DNA of 64,000 nucleotides. Origin: Apricaphanius iberus. Lineage: Eukaryota; Chordata; Actinopteri; Cyprinodontiformes; Aphaniidae. Below the pieces are notes generated by a model that made no database searches, was not told where the DNA came from, and saw nothing but the letters and a program-made list of their open reading frames with translations. Where the stretch lies: contig JAPXFQ010002662.1 in NCBI GenBank assembly GCA_028564705.1, positions 1,922,001-1,986,000 of the forward strand. The letters run 5' to 3'. Positions 34,716 through 44,160 of the stretch are shown in pieces (position 1 is the first letter of the stretch; every line of letters begins with the position of its first letter). The translations under genes and the position numbers were made by a program.

Positions 34716-35755
34716 TAGGGCTGGGCGGCTCGATCTAAAATATCGATAGTATCGATCTAACGGTATCGAGTACTGATCGATAGCTGCGTGATGAGACGGA
34801 TCCTTAAGTTTCGTTTTTTTCCAAAGTACAACTCCAAGCGGCCGCTCCAGCACTCCTCTCTCCCTTCATTCATGCTGCCTGCTGCTGCTGCTCAGATCTC
34901 ACTCAGCTCCCAGCCTTCCACTGCAACACATAACTTTACTAAAATACGAGGCGAGCGAGCGAACACAGAGCGAAAGAAGAGCACCGTTTGAAGCTATTTC
35001 ACAGTCCTTGACCAAACCACTGCAACCTGTAATGTTTGCAGGAAACAAATACGGTACTGTAGCAACACCACAAACCTGTACAAGCATATTGAAACACACC
35101 CTAACCAAAACTCTGAGCTGCAGCAGGGCCAAAAGAAGGAAGAAGAGAGTGAACGCAGCTCCCCAGCACCTAGACAGCAGTCCCTGGCAGAGGCGTTTCA
35201 GTATGGGCAACAACAATATCCAGGTAGCTTATAGTGAATTAAAATTAAAATTTAATGATAGGCTAATGGCATTTTTCAGTGTAATTGGTTACAATAATTT
35301 TGTATATTATTACTACTACAATTCAGACAGTCACATAGGGAATATATTCAGCCAGTCCAAATAAAAATATACTTTTCACTGTAATTGAAAAAGATATGCT
35401 GCTAGCTACACAAAATTCATAGCTGCCCCATTCCTGAAATATGAAAATGGCTGAATAAATATTTTATATTAACCGTCAAAACAACATTAGTATATCTATG
35501 TTTATTATTATATCATATTTTTATTATTACTACTATTATTAACATCATCATTTACATGATCTATTAAAGAAAAACTTGCATAAAAATGTATCAATATTCC
35601 AGTTTTTAGAAAAAATGTCAAAGTGATGATACATTCACTTAATTAATTACACAAATCTCTATGATAGTACTAAAAGCACCGGAATCAGTATCGGCAATAC
35701 TGTATTTACTTGGTATCGGATCGATACTAAATTTAGCAATATTGTACAGCACTAC
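34716..35755 (+). mobile_element. hAT element nested near the left end of the Harbinger-type element
   Basis: The 7-base direct repeat TGGTCGC flanks it (34709-34715, 35756-35762). Left end TAGGGCTGGGCGGCTCGATC; right end, on the - strand, GTAGTGCTGTACAATATTGC. Subterminal sequence is rich in ATCGAT words. It retains a BED-type zinc-finger coding fragment but little else of a transposase gene. Removal of the element rejoins the host sequence CCAGCTGGTCGCCAGAAC. Confidence 0.8.
34992..35114 (+). pseudogene. BED zinc-finger fragment of a hAT transposase
   Basis: The + frame reads SYFTVLDQTTATCNVCRK and continues to the histidines of YKHIETH. Spacing C-x2-C ... H-x4-H with aromatic residues in front is the BED zinc finger that binds the terminal repeats in hAT transposases (ZBED-type). 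The codon before Ser-Tyr is TGA where the family usually has Trp. The acidic tail (QQGQKKEEE) runs on and is then lost, with no catalytic RNase-H-like domain following. Confidence 0.75.
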
Positions 35756-36421
35756 TGGTCGCCAGAACATTCGCACCTTGAAGCGTGTCCAAAGCGAACT
35801 GGCTGCGCTTTAAAATATGCAATTTTCACGCACGTGAACCGGAAATGTGGAAGTATCCTGACCAGGACCGCTCTGCTGCCCTCCTCCTCCCTCCCTCCCT
35901 CCCTCCTTCCCCCAACTCTCCGAGAGCTCCCAGTGGACTCTGGTCTATGAGCTGACCACGTTAAATGTCGGGACCGCTGCTGCGGGGTTAGACCTATTCA
36001 AGCAGCAGCGGAGGGATAAAAAAACACCCCGGCTCTCGCCCAGTTTGAACCGCGAAGGTCTAAGCTTTGCCCAGCCGCAACACCACATACCAAGTGGAGC
36101 GGCTGTCCATCTGTCTGCTGTTAGTAAAACTTTATATCTGAGCGTTGCGGGACGTGCTTTGGTGGAGACCTTACAAGTCTTGGTGTCCGGGTGAGGAAGC
36201 TGTTTTGTTCACACGCGTGAAAATGGCATGTTTCAAAGCGTGGCCATTTCACTTTGGACACGCTTCAAGGTGCGAATGTTATGGCGACCAGCTTTTTGGT
36301 CGCATCTATTGCAATCGGTGTGTAAGCACCGTAACAGCTCAAAACATCAACAATCTCCAACACAAGTGTTTGAGTAGACAAAATGGTTCTAAAAAGCTAA
36401 AAAGCTAAATTTTAGTAGTTT

Positions 36422-36427
36422 TTTATT
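36422..36427 (-). terminator. Candidate ESD polyadenylation signal
   Basis: On the - strand this is AATAAA, 212 bases after the ESD stop codon, preceded and followed by A/T-rich sequence. It is the first canonical hexamer downstream of the stop. Confidence 0.55.
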
Positions 36428-36638
36428 ATTATTTCAAAAACATTAAGATTTTTATATTGATGACTTCCTGCTCTAATAGTATAACAGCATTCTGCTCAGG
36501 TCTGAAAGTCTGTCTCCATTTTAAGCTACAGGTAAGTACTGTCAGTTTTCAGGAGATTGGTTTTGTTAAACTCAGTGGTTGGAAGTTCTGGCAGAAGGTC
36601 ACAGTGAACGGATGTTTGGGTTGAAGTGCGGTGGCTTC

Positions 36639-38198
36639 TCAGGCATTCAGGTACTTGGCGTGGTGCTTGATGTGGTCGTTCATAAACGAGTAGATGAAAA
36701 AGTAGCTGTGGTCGTAGCCCTGCAGATGAAAAGCAGTTTGTCATTAAATATATATTTGTAATATAGACATATTTTATATATATTTTTATATACATTTACT
36801 ACATATCTCTCATACATACTTACTGATGAAGCAAATTTTTATTTTAGGTCAGTATTACTTGCAGAAAGCATCTAAAGTTTTCACATGTGCTGAGGTTTTC
36901 TGTATTGTATGCTACAACAACAAACTAGAACTGGACTTTATATGAAAGGAAAACTATTAGCCATCCACTTCCCTAATCCTCTTCCACCACCACCTCTTCG
37001 ACATTACACCTGCCGCACTTCTACCAGTCCAGTGCAGGCTGCCACTGGCCCTGCATCCGAATACCCGCTATCCCACAATGCAGCAGAAGCCACTAAATCG
37101 TAGAAGAAGAGTGACCTTGGCTACCTAGGAACTATCAACCATTGACACCACCACAATTTCGGCATACAAATGTAAAAGTGTAGCCAAGTTACTGATTAGT
37201 TTAATTGTTTTTTGACAACTGATTACAAATTTGTGTTGATAAGTTAATGTTTAATGGGGCCACAAGCGACCTTACGTAACGTAAACATAGGGAAAAATGG
37301 GGGAGCCGTACGTCCGATTTCATGCCTACTACTCGCTCGTTTTCTACGCAGTATGTAGTTTATCAACGGGCAGGTAGTAGCTACTGTGTAAAATGTAATA
37401 CATACTAAGGATTTAGATGCAGCCTGGGTTTCAGCTGAACACCCGGCCAATCAGAAGAGATGCCGCCCCCAACTAGCAAATACAGCCACTTAACCAGTGT
37501 CGATGGTGGACTTCCGTAGGCACATACCCACCACACTGACAGCAGTAAAAAGCCAGGGTTTGGACATTGAGATAATAGACTTAAGTACCTGGATGTTCAC
37601 CTGAATAATAAACTGGGCTGGAGCCACACACTGATGCTCTATACAGAAAGGGCCAGAGCAGACTCTACCTGCTGAGGACAGAGGACATTTTAAGGCCAGG
37701 AAGCGCTCTTCTGTGGTAGCATTAGCCATATTTTTGGCGTAGTGAGTTGGAGCAGAATTTTATCTACAGCTAGGAGGAAGATGTTTGATAAGCTAATCAA
37801 GAAGGCCAGCCTTGTTGTCCCCTAGATCCAGTGCAGGTGGTTGGAGACAAAAGGACTCCTGCCAATATAACATCACTGACTGAATGTCCCACCCCGTACA
37901 TGAAGATGCTGATAAGCTGCAGAGCTCCTTCAGTAATAAGACTGATGCACCCTAGGTGCATGAAGGAGCGTTCGTCACAGGTCCTTACTCCCTGCAACTG
38001 TTAGTCACAACAACCAGAACTTCTCCAACAAACTCAATGTTTAGACCTCTGCTGTAATTTAGACTATTTAACTTCCTCAAATAACATTTTGGCTGTTATT
38101 TTGCACATCTGTCGGTTTATATTCTAACTTCCAGGAATTTTTTTATTCTTTGATGCAGAACTACACATGCACATTATGTTAATACAATATATATATAT

Positions 38199-38266
<68 letters not shown>

Positions 38267-41200
38267 CGGGGAGAACAAGTATTTGATGCACTGCTGATTT
38301 TTTTTAGTTTTCCCACTTACAAATCATCTACAGGTCTGTAATTTGTATCAAAGGTACTCTTCAGCTGTGAGGGAGAGAATCTTAAAAGAAAATACAGAAA
38401 ATCACAGTGGTTGATTTTTACATAATAAATTTCCATTTTCTTGCATGACATAAGTATTTGATACATCAGACAAACAGAAGTCAGTATTTGGAACAGAAAC
38501 CTTTGTTTGCAATTACAGAGATCAGACGTTTTCTGTAGTTCTCCACCAGACTTGCACATGCTGCAGCACAGATTTTGGCAGAAAAGCATCCCTAAAGAAT
38601 GATGTTTCCACCTCCATGCTTTACATTTAGGATGGTGTTCTTGGGGTTGTACTCATCCTTATTCTTCCGCCAAACACGACAAGTGGAGTTTAGACCAAAA
38701 AGCTCCACTTTTGACTAATCAGACCACATGACCTTGTTCCATTCCTCTTCTGGATCATCCAGATGGTCATTGGCAAACTTCAGACGGGCCTTGACATGCG
38801 CTGGGCTCAGAAGGGGGACCTTGCGTTAATTGACCAGGTCCTGTCATGTAGCTCTGGGTTTATTCTTCATTGCCTGACTGCTCCAGACAGAAGGAATTGA
38901 CAGTCATCTTGAACTTTTTCCATGTTCTGTTTTAAAGGATTTTTGGGCCTTTGAAACACTGGAAAGAGTTGTGAAGGGGGAGAGAAGTGGAGGAGGATAT
39001 GCGGCAAAGGTTGCCTAGGAGGGGACTCGAACCAGGGACAGTCACATTGAGGACTGAAGCCTCTCCACATGGGGCACCTGCTCTAACCACTACACCACAC
39101 GAAGCCCCAAGTTCTTCCTTTTTCTAATTATTGCACCAACAATTGCTGCCGTCTCACCAAGCCTATTATCCGGTATCCCAGCCTTGTGCAGGTCTACAAT
39201 TTTATCCCTGATGTCGTTGCACAGCTCTCTGGTCTTTGCTATTGTGGAGAGATTGGCATTTGTTTGAGTGTGTGGACAGGTGTCTTTTATACAGGTAACA
39301 ACTTCAAACAGGTGCAGTTAATACAGGTAATAAGTGGAGAACAGGAGAGCTTCCTAAAGAAGAACTAATAGGTCTGGAACCCTGAATTCTTACTGGTTGA
39401 TAGGCGATCAAGTACTTATGCCATGTAAATAAATGGAAATTAATTATTTAAAAATAGTATGTGATTTTTTTCATTTTTGTTTTAGATTCTGTTCCTCACA
39501 GTTGAAGAGTAGCTTTGATACAAATTAAAGACCTCTACAAGGTTTATAAGTGGGAAAACTTTTTCTCCCCTCTGTATTTAGATACATTTTAAATCATTCT
39601 ACTCAGTTCTACATTCTGAGTATCAGAATGCCTCGCCTCTCATCCGACGACCACTGGGTCATCGGGCCATAATGGGTGAAATTTATTTACCTGGATTCAG
39701 TATTTAGAGTTTTAAAAAATCTGTACATTTACTTCAATTTACAAAGGTGTAAATACTAATATGTAAACCAGCCTTCAGATTTTTCCCTCACTGCTCTGAA
39801 AAACTGGTCAAATACGGAAAATATTCCCTTAATGCGACCCCTGCTGGAAACGCAAACTTTTTTTTTACACTACTGATTTGAGTAGCAGGAGCAGCTTGAA
39901 GCTCCACTCCGGCTGCTTCTTGTTCTTCATCTGCACTCGTCCTGGTTTAAGTGTAACTTAGCTAATAGCTATTAGTTTATGTCAGCTAAAATGTGCTCTG
40001 TCAGTTGGTTGTTAACTGACACTACAAAGTCCAAGTGGGACACCAGTCACGCTAAAGTGTGGGTGTGGGGGGTGTTATCCTCCTCTTTTATCAAGATCGT
40101 GACACCCCTATATCAGTAAAACCTGTAGAGACACACCCCAAAGAAGAAAACAAACCTATTTCTTCTCATTTTCAAGATTGAACTACTTTCTGTCTGTGAT
40201 TATCATAGAAGAACCCAGTGACTCTGTGATAGTAATGTGACTAAATAAAACAAGGAGTGTGACATTTTTTGCAAAGCGTGAGGCATGTATTAGCAGCTAT
40301 AAGAAACCAACCGGCTGCAGTCTGAAGACAACAGGAATTTTCTTCTCTGAGCAGACAGTGATCAGATTGTCTGGCAGGAGCTGGCTAGCTGACAAGAACT
40401 GATCATCACGACCCTGATCAATGAGAATGTCTAGCTGAGGGCCTGAGTAGGAAGCTGCCAACACAGTGGCATCGTATGCCTAGAAAAAGACCACACAGAA
40501 AAGGTTATGGAATGTTTCCAAGCGTACTTTTGCGATAAATTTGTTTTACAAGTCTGCAGGGTCCTTACCTCCCATGTGGACCTGTCAGGTCCCAGGTATC
40601 CTGAAAAGGCCTTCTGACCCCATGGACACTGCATTGGGTTACAGATGGGAGCGAATGCAGACACAGCCTGCGGAACAATCAGCATCTTTCAGAAAACAGA
40701 ACCCAATTTCCTGTCTGTTTCAAACCGTAACCTCGATTCCAAACATAGAGTACCTTATATTTGCCTGGATTCTTCAGGGCACAGATGAGCGCTCCATGGC
40801 CACCCATGGAGTGTCCGCTGATGGACATCCGGTCCGGATCAGTGGGGAAGTTAGTATTGATAAGTTTAGGGAGCTGACAAAACCATGAAAGATAGGAACA
40901 CTTATTGATTTAAATGACAGGAACGAGTGAGTGTTTTGTGGTAAGATGGTGGAAGGAATCCGTAGCACCTCCTTAGTGACATAGGAGTACATGCGATAGT
41001 TGGTTTTCCAGGGATCTTGGACGGCATCCACATAAAAACCAGCTCCTGTCCCAAAGTCCCAGCTGTCATCTTCACCTTCGATGCCACACCCACCTGAGGC
41101 AGGAACACAAGAATGCTGTAGCTTTGTTCCACAGACTCACACAATCCATCCGATTGAGTGTTGAGGTTGTAGTGTGTGCCTTCTTACGTGGGCTGGTGTC

Positions 41201-42455
41201 TGGGGCTACGATGATGATGCCATGTTCTCCAGCGGCCAGCTGGCTGCCTGCTTTGGTGATGAAGTTCTGCTCTGAGCATGTCAGGCCTGGAGAGAGAAGT
41301 ATGACCACAAGTCAGAGAGATTTCTTATTATCTTCTGCAATCAGGAAATATTTTTCTTCTTCTGCACTCAAATGATTAATTTTAGAATGTTTTCCTTTTT
41401 AATCTAAAGTACAACTATTTATGAATGTTGAACAGTACAAACCAAGAACGCACATGCATACAGTACCTAAAGACAGAAGTACTCAAAGGTCCCCCCCCCC
41501 ACTTAATTATTTCACATTTTGTCACACTACAACCTTAAAGTTATTTTAATGGGACTTTATGCAATAGACCAACACATAAAAGTACGAAATTAGGTTGTGG
41601 AAGCTAACCGAAACATGAAAAACCTTCAACGGGTGCTCTGCATTGGTGTTCAGATATCCTGAAAACTCCATACTTTGAGAAAAAACCTCAATAGACGTGA
41701 ACCTGAAAAACCTCAACCAGCTGCACATATCTAGAGCCTGAACGTTTTGTCTTTATTTGCAAAACAACCCAGGCTCAGTCAGATTGGATGTGTCAAATTA
41801 ATTTTTATTAATTCCACATATTCTTAATTGCATTTAGGCCATTCCAAGACACAGCCATGTTTACATTCGGAGATGAACCTCCGAGATTGGGATTTTATAA
41901 ACTCAGTTTCTCCACATCTTGCTCTCTGACCTGTCCGTTGTGCTTTTTGGCCTTTATTATGCTGTTTCTTTTCTAACAAACCTGAAGGGTTTAACAGATG
42001 GATTTCTAGACAGATTAAATTATTTTTATTAACCAGGTGATTTTTGTAGGTGATTAGTTGCAACAAATTTAATTAGGGGGTATCACAGTCAAGTAGACAT
42101 AAATCTAAGATTACTACTGGTATAACATTTTATGTGAATAAATGCACATTTTTTACGTTAATTAGGCTAAAGACGCCCTGGCCAGCTCCTCATACCAGTT
42201 ATCAACTTTAGACTCACCAGAAAGCCAGTAGAAGACAGGACATTTGTCTGTTTCAGCCTTGGGAGGAAGATAGATGGCGAACTTCATCTTACATTTTAGC
42301 TCAGTGCTGTGGGACAAACAAGACTTTACCTGTTTCTGTGGATCTCATCTTTTAAAAGGCACATTTAAATATTTTGTGTCGTCTCACCTGTCATGTTCAA
42401 ACACCTTCTGGAAGCCGCCAGCACACTTGTTGGAGGACACCATTGTGAGAGCCAT
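36639..42455 (-). CDS. esd: S-formylglutathione hydrolase / esterase D (eight coding exons)
   Basis: Hydrolyses S-formylglutathione to formate and glutathione, the last step of glutathione-dependent formaldehyde detoxification, in the cytosol. Coding exons on the - strand: 42455-42388, 42306-42218, 41286-41188, 41093-40969, 40873-40754, 40667-40569, 40479-40312, 36719-36639. Every junction has AG...GT and phases agree; total 849 bases, 282 residues, the same length as the human enzyme as remembered. Recognisable blocks are [17 protein letters not shown] (N-terminus), [25 protein letters not shown], the nucleophile motif GHSMGG with Ser149, [18 protein letters not shown] with Asp226, and GYDHSYFF with His260. 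The start is the ATG seven bases inside exon 2. The final intron (3.6 kb) holds a Tc1/mariner element, a LINE scrap and a GATA array. The exon ending at 40312 uses CCG before GT, giving Pro where human has Glu; otherwise nothing is unusual. Intact gene. Confidence 0.95.
36728..37490. other. ESD last intron, proximal part
   Basis: The segment is intronic. 36940-37100 and 37250-37470 are GC-richer and probably repeat-derived, but no family was identified. No exon is supported. Confidence 0.4.
37498..38010 (+). pseudogene. LINE fragment (Rex/CR1-like, RT C-terminal side) in ESD intron
   Basis: Opposite in strand to ESD. The translation opens [20 protein letters not shown] and continues with [10 protein letters not shown], then LDPVQVV-type and RSSQ-type blocks. 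This is the region after the polymerase of Rex/CR1-type LINEs (compare MVVDFRNRDKSKTVS and KGQSRLYFLRKLRSF at 51950-52145). Multiple stops make it dead. No 3' tail or duplication was identified. Confidence 0.7.
38188..38267. repeat. (AT)n-(GATA)n compound microsatellite in ESD intron
   Basis: About 13 bases of AT repeat run into some 16 copies of AGAT, ending directly against the terminal repeat of the Tc1/mariner element. Confidence 0.95.
38267..39575 (-). mobile_element. Tc1/mariner-like element with ~200-bp inverted repeats in ESD intron
   Basis: The left repeat (38267-38460) and the reverse complement of the right repeat (about 39400-39572) share GTTTTCCCACTTA, TAATTTGTATCAAAG and CATAAGTA.TTGAT. 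The interior is a decayed transposase gene on the - strand: 38460-38940 and 39110-39360 translate only in broken frames, with GTCTACAATTTTATCCCTGA and CAGGTGTCTTTTATACAGGT as landmarks of this family on the + strand. A tRNA-derived SINE is nested at 38965-39108. Target TA assignment is blurred by the adjoining GATA array. Confidence 0.8.
38965..39108 (-). mobile_element. tRNA-derived SINE nested in the Tc1/mariner element
   Basis: On the - strand the head reads GTGTGGTGTAGTGGTTAGAG (polymerase III A box) followed by GGTTCGAGTCC (B box, 39023-39033). It interrupts the Tc1/mariner sequence between TCATCTTGAACTTTTTCCAT and TTCTTCCTTTTTCTAATTAT. The tail is AC/CT-rich. The family is not named. 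Confidence 0.7.
39576..40311. other. ESD last intron, distal part
   Basis: Intronic sequence with no recognised element. Confidence 0.4.
41495..41830. mobile_element. Tc1-like non-autonomous fragment in ESD intron 3
   Basis: The words TTTCACATTTTGTCACACTA, CAATAGACCAACACATAAAA and AACCCAGGCTCAGTCAGATT are characteristic of abundant fish Tc1-like inverted-repeat elements. A C run (41492-41502) lies at its left edge. No transposase frame survives. Confidence 0.5.
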
Positions 42456-43057
42456 CACTGACCTACAGACACATGGAGGTACCCTTGTTCAGCAGAAATA
42501 TCAACCAGTGGAAACCAGACGGCTGTCCATTTAAATAAATTCAAAAATGCTTTACACATCCCAAAGACAAATCAAATGTGCTTATGATGTATTCATGCGG
42601 ATGCAGCAATGAATGTTGTAACCCAGAAAATAACAGTGATCTTAATGCAGATATCTAAGATTATGTCTTCCAGGTGGTACAATGATTAACTATTTGCTTT
42701 TAAATATCACAAAAATGTAAACGTATTCTAAAATTTATTGCTAATTTCATTTCATACAGTAGTGTCCATGAGCGTCAAGTGTCTCTACCAGGGAGCTGGA
42801 CTCACAACTTCAGAGTAACGTTACTGTAGTAATATTTTTCAATCAGTCTGTTTTCATACAGGTCTAGACCAGTTTCCACCTTTTTGGTGAGAGGGAGTCT
42901 TGCCAGTAAACTGAGATTGAACTTTGTCCCCCACTCACCACTCTGATTAGTATCCAATATTCGCAGAGCACATTCGGCAATAATTGTCACATACCGACAG
43001 TTGAAGCGGCTTAGGAAGAAGCTTCAAGCACTCAATGGTTAAACTGTTGTTATTTTC

Positions 43058-43059
<2 letters not shown>

Positions 43060-43103
<44 letters not shown>
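43060..43103. repeat. (TA)n microsatellite in ESD intron 1
   Basis: About 22 uninterrupted TA units between the first (non-coding) and second exon of ESD. Confidence 0.95.
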
Positions 43104-43105
<2 letters not shown>

Positions 43106-43531
43106 CACGGCCATGAAGTCTAAATATATCCGAGTGACCTATATGTTACAAAACCGAACAAAGGAACCAGTTGCAGTTGTTTATCTACGTTAATCCTGTG
43201 GTTTACAATAAACAGAAAAATATTTAATTAAAGAGCAATATATTCAAGCCGAACTGCACAAATGGCCTTTAAAATCTAAACATGTGTATTATAAGCAATA
43301 ACATACTTAATACGAAGGCATGAACAGAAAAGGACTTGAAAAGCTGTCCGAATTTAAACAGAGTCCTGCGTGTGGCTTGTTAAGGGGTGTGCAGGAGTTA
43401 GCAAGTAAATTTAGCACTGAGTTATCACTTACCTGCAGCTGCTTTTAATAAATACCTGCCTAGGGCTAATGCAGTGAAACACTTGTGGAAAAACAAGCTT
43501 ACAATGTACGCGCAAAATTTCTTAAACATAC

Positions 43532-43620
43532 CGTAATAAGTCTCTGGGTTTGCGAGAAAGAGTATGCTGGCTTAGCAAACTTCCCCGTCAGGAGCAGCAG
43601 AGAGCGAGAGTTGTCAACCC
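43532..43620 (-). other. esd: ESD non-coding first exon (predicted)
   Basis: On the - strand a GC-richer stretch ends in a strong donor, TTATTACG|GTATGT, at 43532/43531. It lacks an ATG in a long frame and lies about 1.07 kb upstream of the ATG-bearing exon, whose acceptor (CTGTAG, 42468-42463) requires an upstream 5' UTR exon. The 5' boundary is a guess set just downstream of the CRE. Confidence 0.5.
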
Positions 43621-43645
43621 CATGACGTCACGGAACCGCCCCCTT
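43621..43645 (-). promoter_or_regulatory. ESD proximal promoter: CRE and GC box
   Basis: A perfect palindromic cAMP-response element TGACGTCA (43623-43630) and a GC box GGGGGCGG on the - strand (43636-43643) lie next to each other just upstream of the predicted first exon. There is no TATA box at the usual distance, which fits a housekeeping gene. The function is inferred from motifs only. Confidence 0.55.
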
Positions 43646-43696
43646 CCTACAGTTTAAGAGGCACTGAACGAATTTATACACCAGAGGGCCCCATAT

Positions 43697-43862
43697 GACA
43701 AAGAACTACATCCATCCATTTTCTGAACCACTTAGTCCTCAGGGGTCGGGGGGGGGGGGGGGTGTGGGGGGGGGGGGGGGGGTGCCTATTTTCAGCTGTC
43801 AACGGGCGAGAGGCAGGGTGTACACCCTGGACAGGTCGCCAGTCCATCACAGTGACAGAAGA
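43697..43862 (+). repeat. Common fish dispersed repeat with a G-run core
   Basis: The ends CATCCATCCATTTTCTGAAC and ACACCCTGGACAGGTCGCCA flank GGGCGAGAGGCAGGGTGTAC. This is a very abundant fish repeat whose centre is here expanded into G runs (43749-43782). It lies within 60 bases of the ESD promoter elements. Confidence 0.75.
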
Positions 43863-43886
43863 ATATATTACCTTTAAAGAGTAACT

Positions 43887-44155
43887 CAATTTAATTCCAA
43901 AATACTTTATTGATCCCAGGGGAAATGAAGTGTTGTAGGGCTTACTGATTCATTCTTCAAGGAGTTGTTGTAAATCATGATGGCTGTGGGCAGGAAGCAT
44001 TTACTTCTGGTAAATGCTTCCTGCCCACAGGAAAACTGAAAAAATCTCAGACAGAAGACACTCTGTTGTTGGATAGTATCATGCAGAGGACGCTCAATGT
44101 TGTCCATAATTTTTTTTTTTGATTTCATGAAGAATCCTTCATACCTCCATACATT
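43887..44155 (-). mobile_element. LINE 3' end (Rex/CR1-like) containing a perfect hairpin
   Basis: On the - strand it encodes the tail of the LINE ORF (MDNIERPLHDTIQQQSVF, then FLPTAIMIYNNS) and ends in a GATCAATAAAGTATTTTGGA-type tail. It parallels the 3' end of the copy at 52340-52565. A 21-base perfect inverted repeat with a 5-base loop lies within the ORF tail (43984-44004 / 44010-44030). The left end abuts the next LINE tail at 44161. Confidence 0.8.
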
Positions 44156-44160
44156 ACCGT

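Larger units (their letters stand above)
34652..36331. mobile_element. PIF/Harbinger-type element, host of a nested hAT
   Basis: The ends are CGGTGCTTACACACC on both sides in inverted orientation, each flanked by TAA (34649-34651, 36332-36334), the Harbinger target. Long subterminal inverted segments share TTCGCACCTTGAAGCGTGTCC (35770-35790 / 36258-36280), TTTGG and TTCACGC words. The interior is GC-rich with a CTCC run at 35880-35910 and has no intact transposase. The same family occurs inside 13400-13740. It ends about 90 bases from the ESD polyadenylation signal. Confidence 0.7.

Noticed and set aside
38991..39105. Possible functional tRNA gene (A and B boxes present)
   Set aside because: No cloverleaf can be completed, and the sequence continues into a SINE body; it is a tRNA-derived SINE head.
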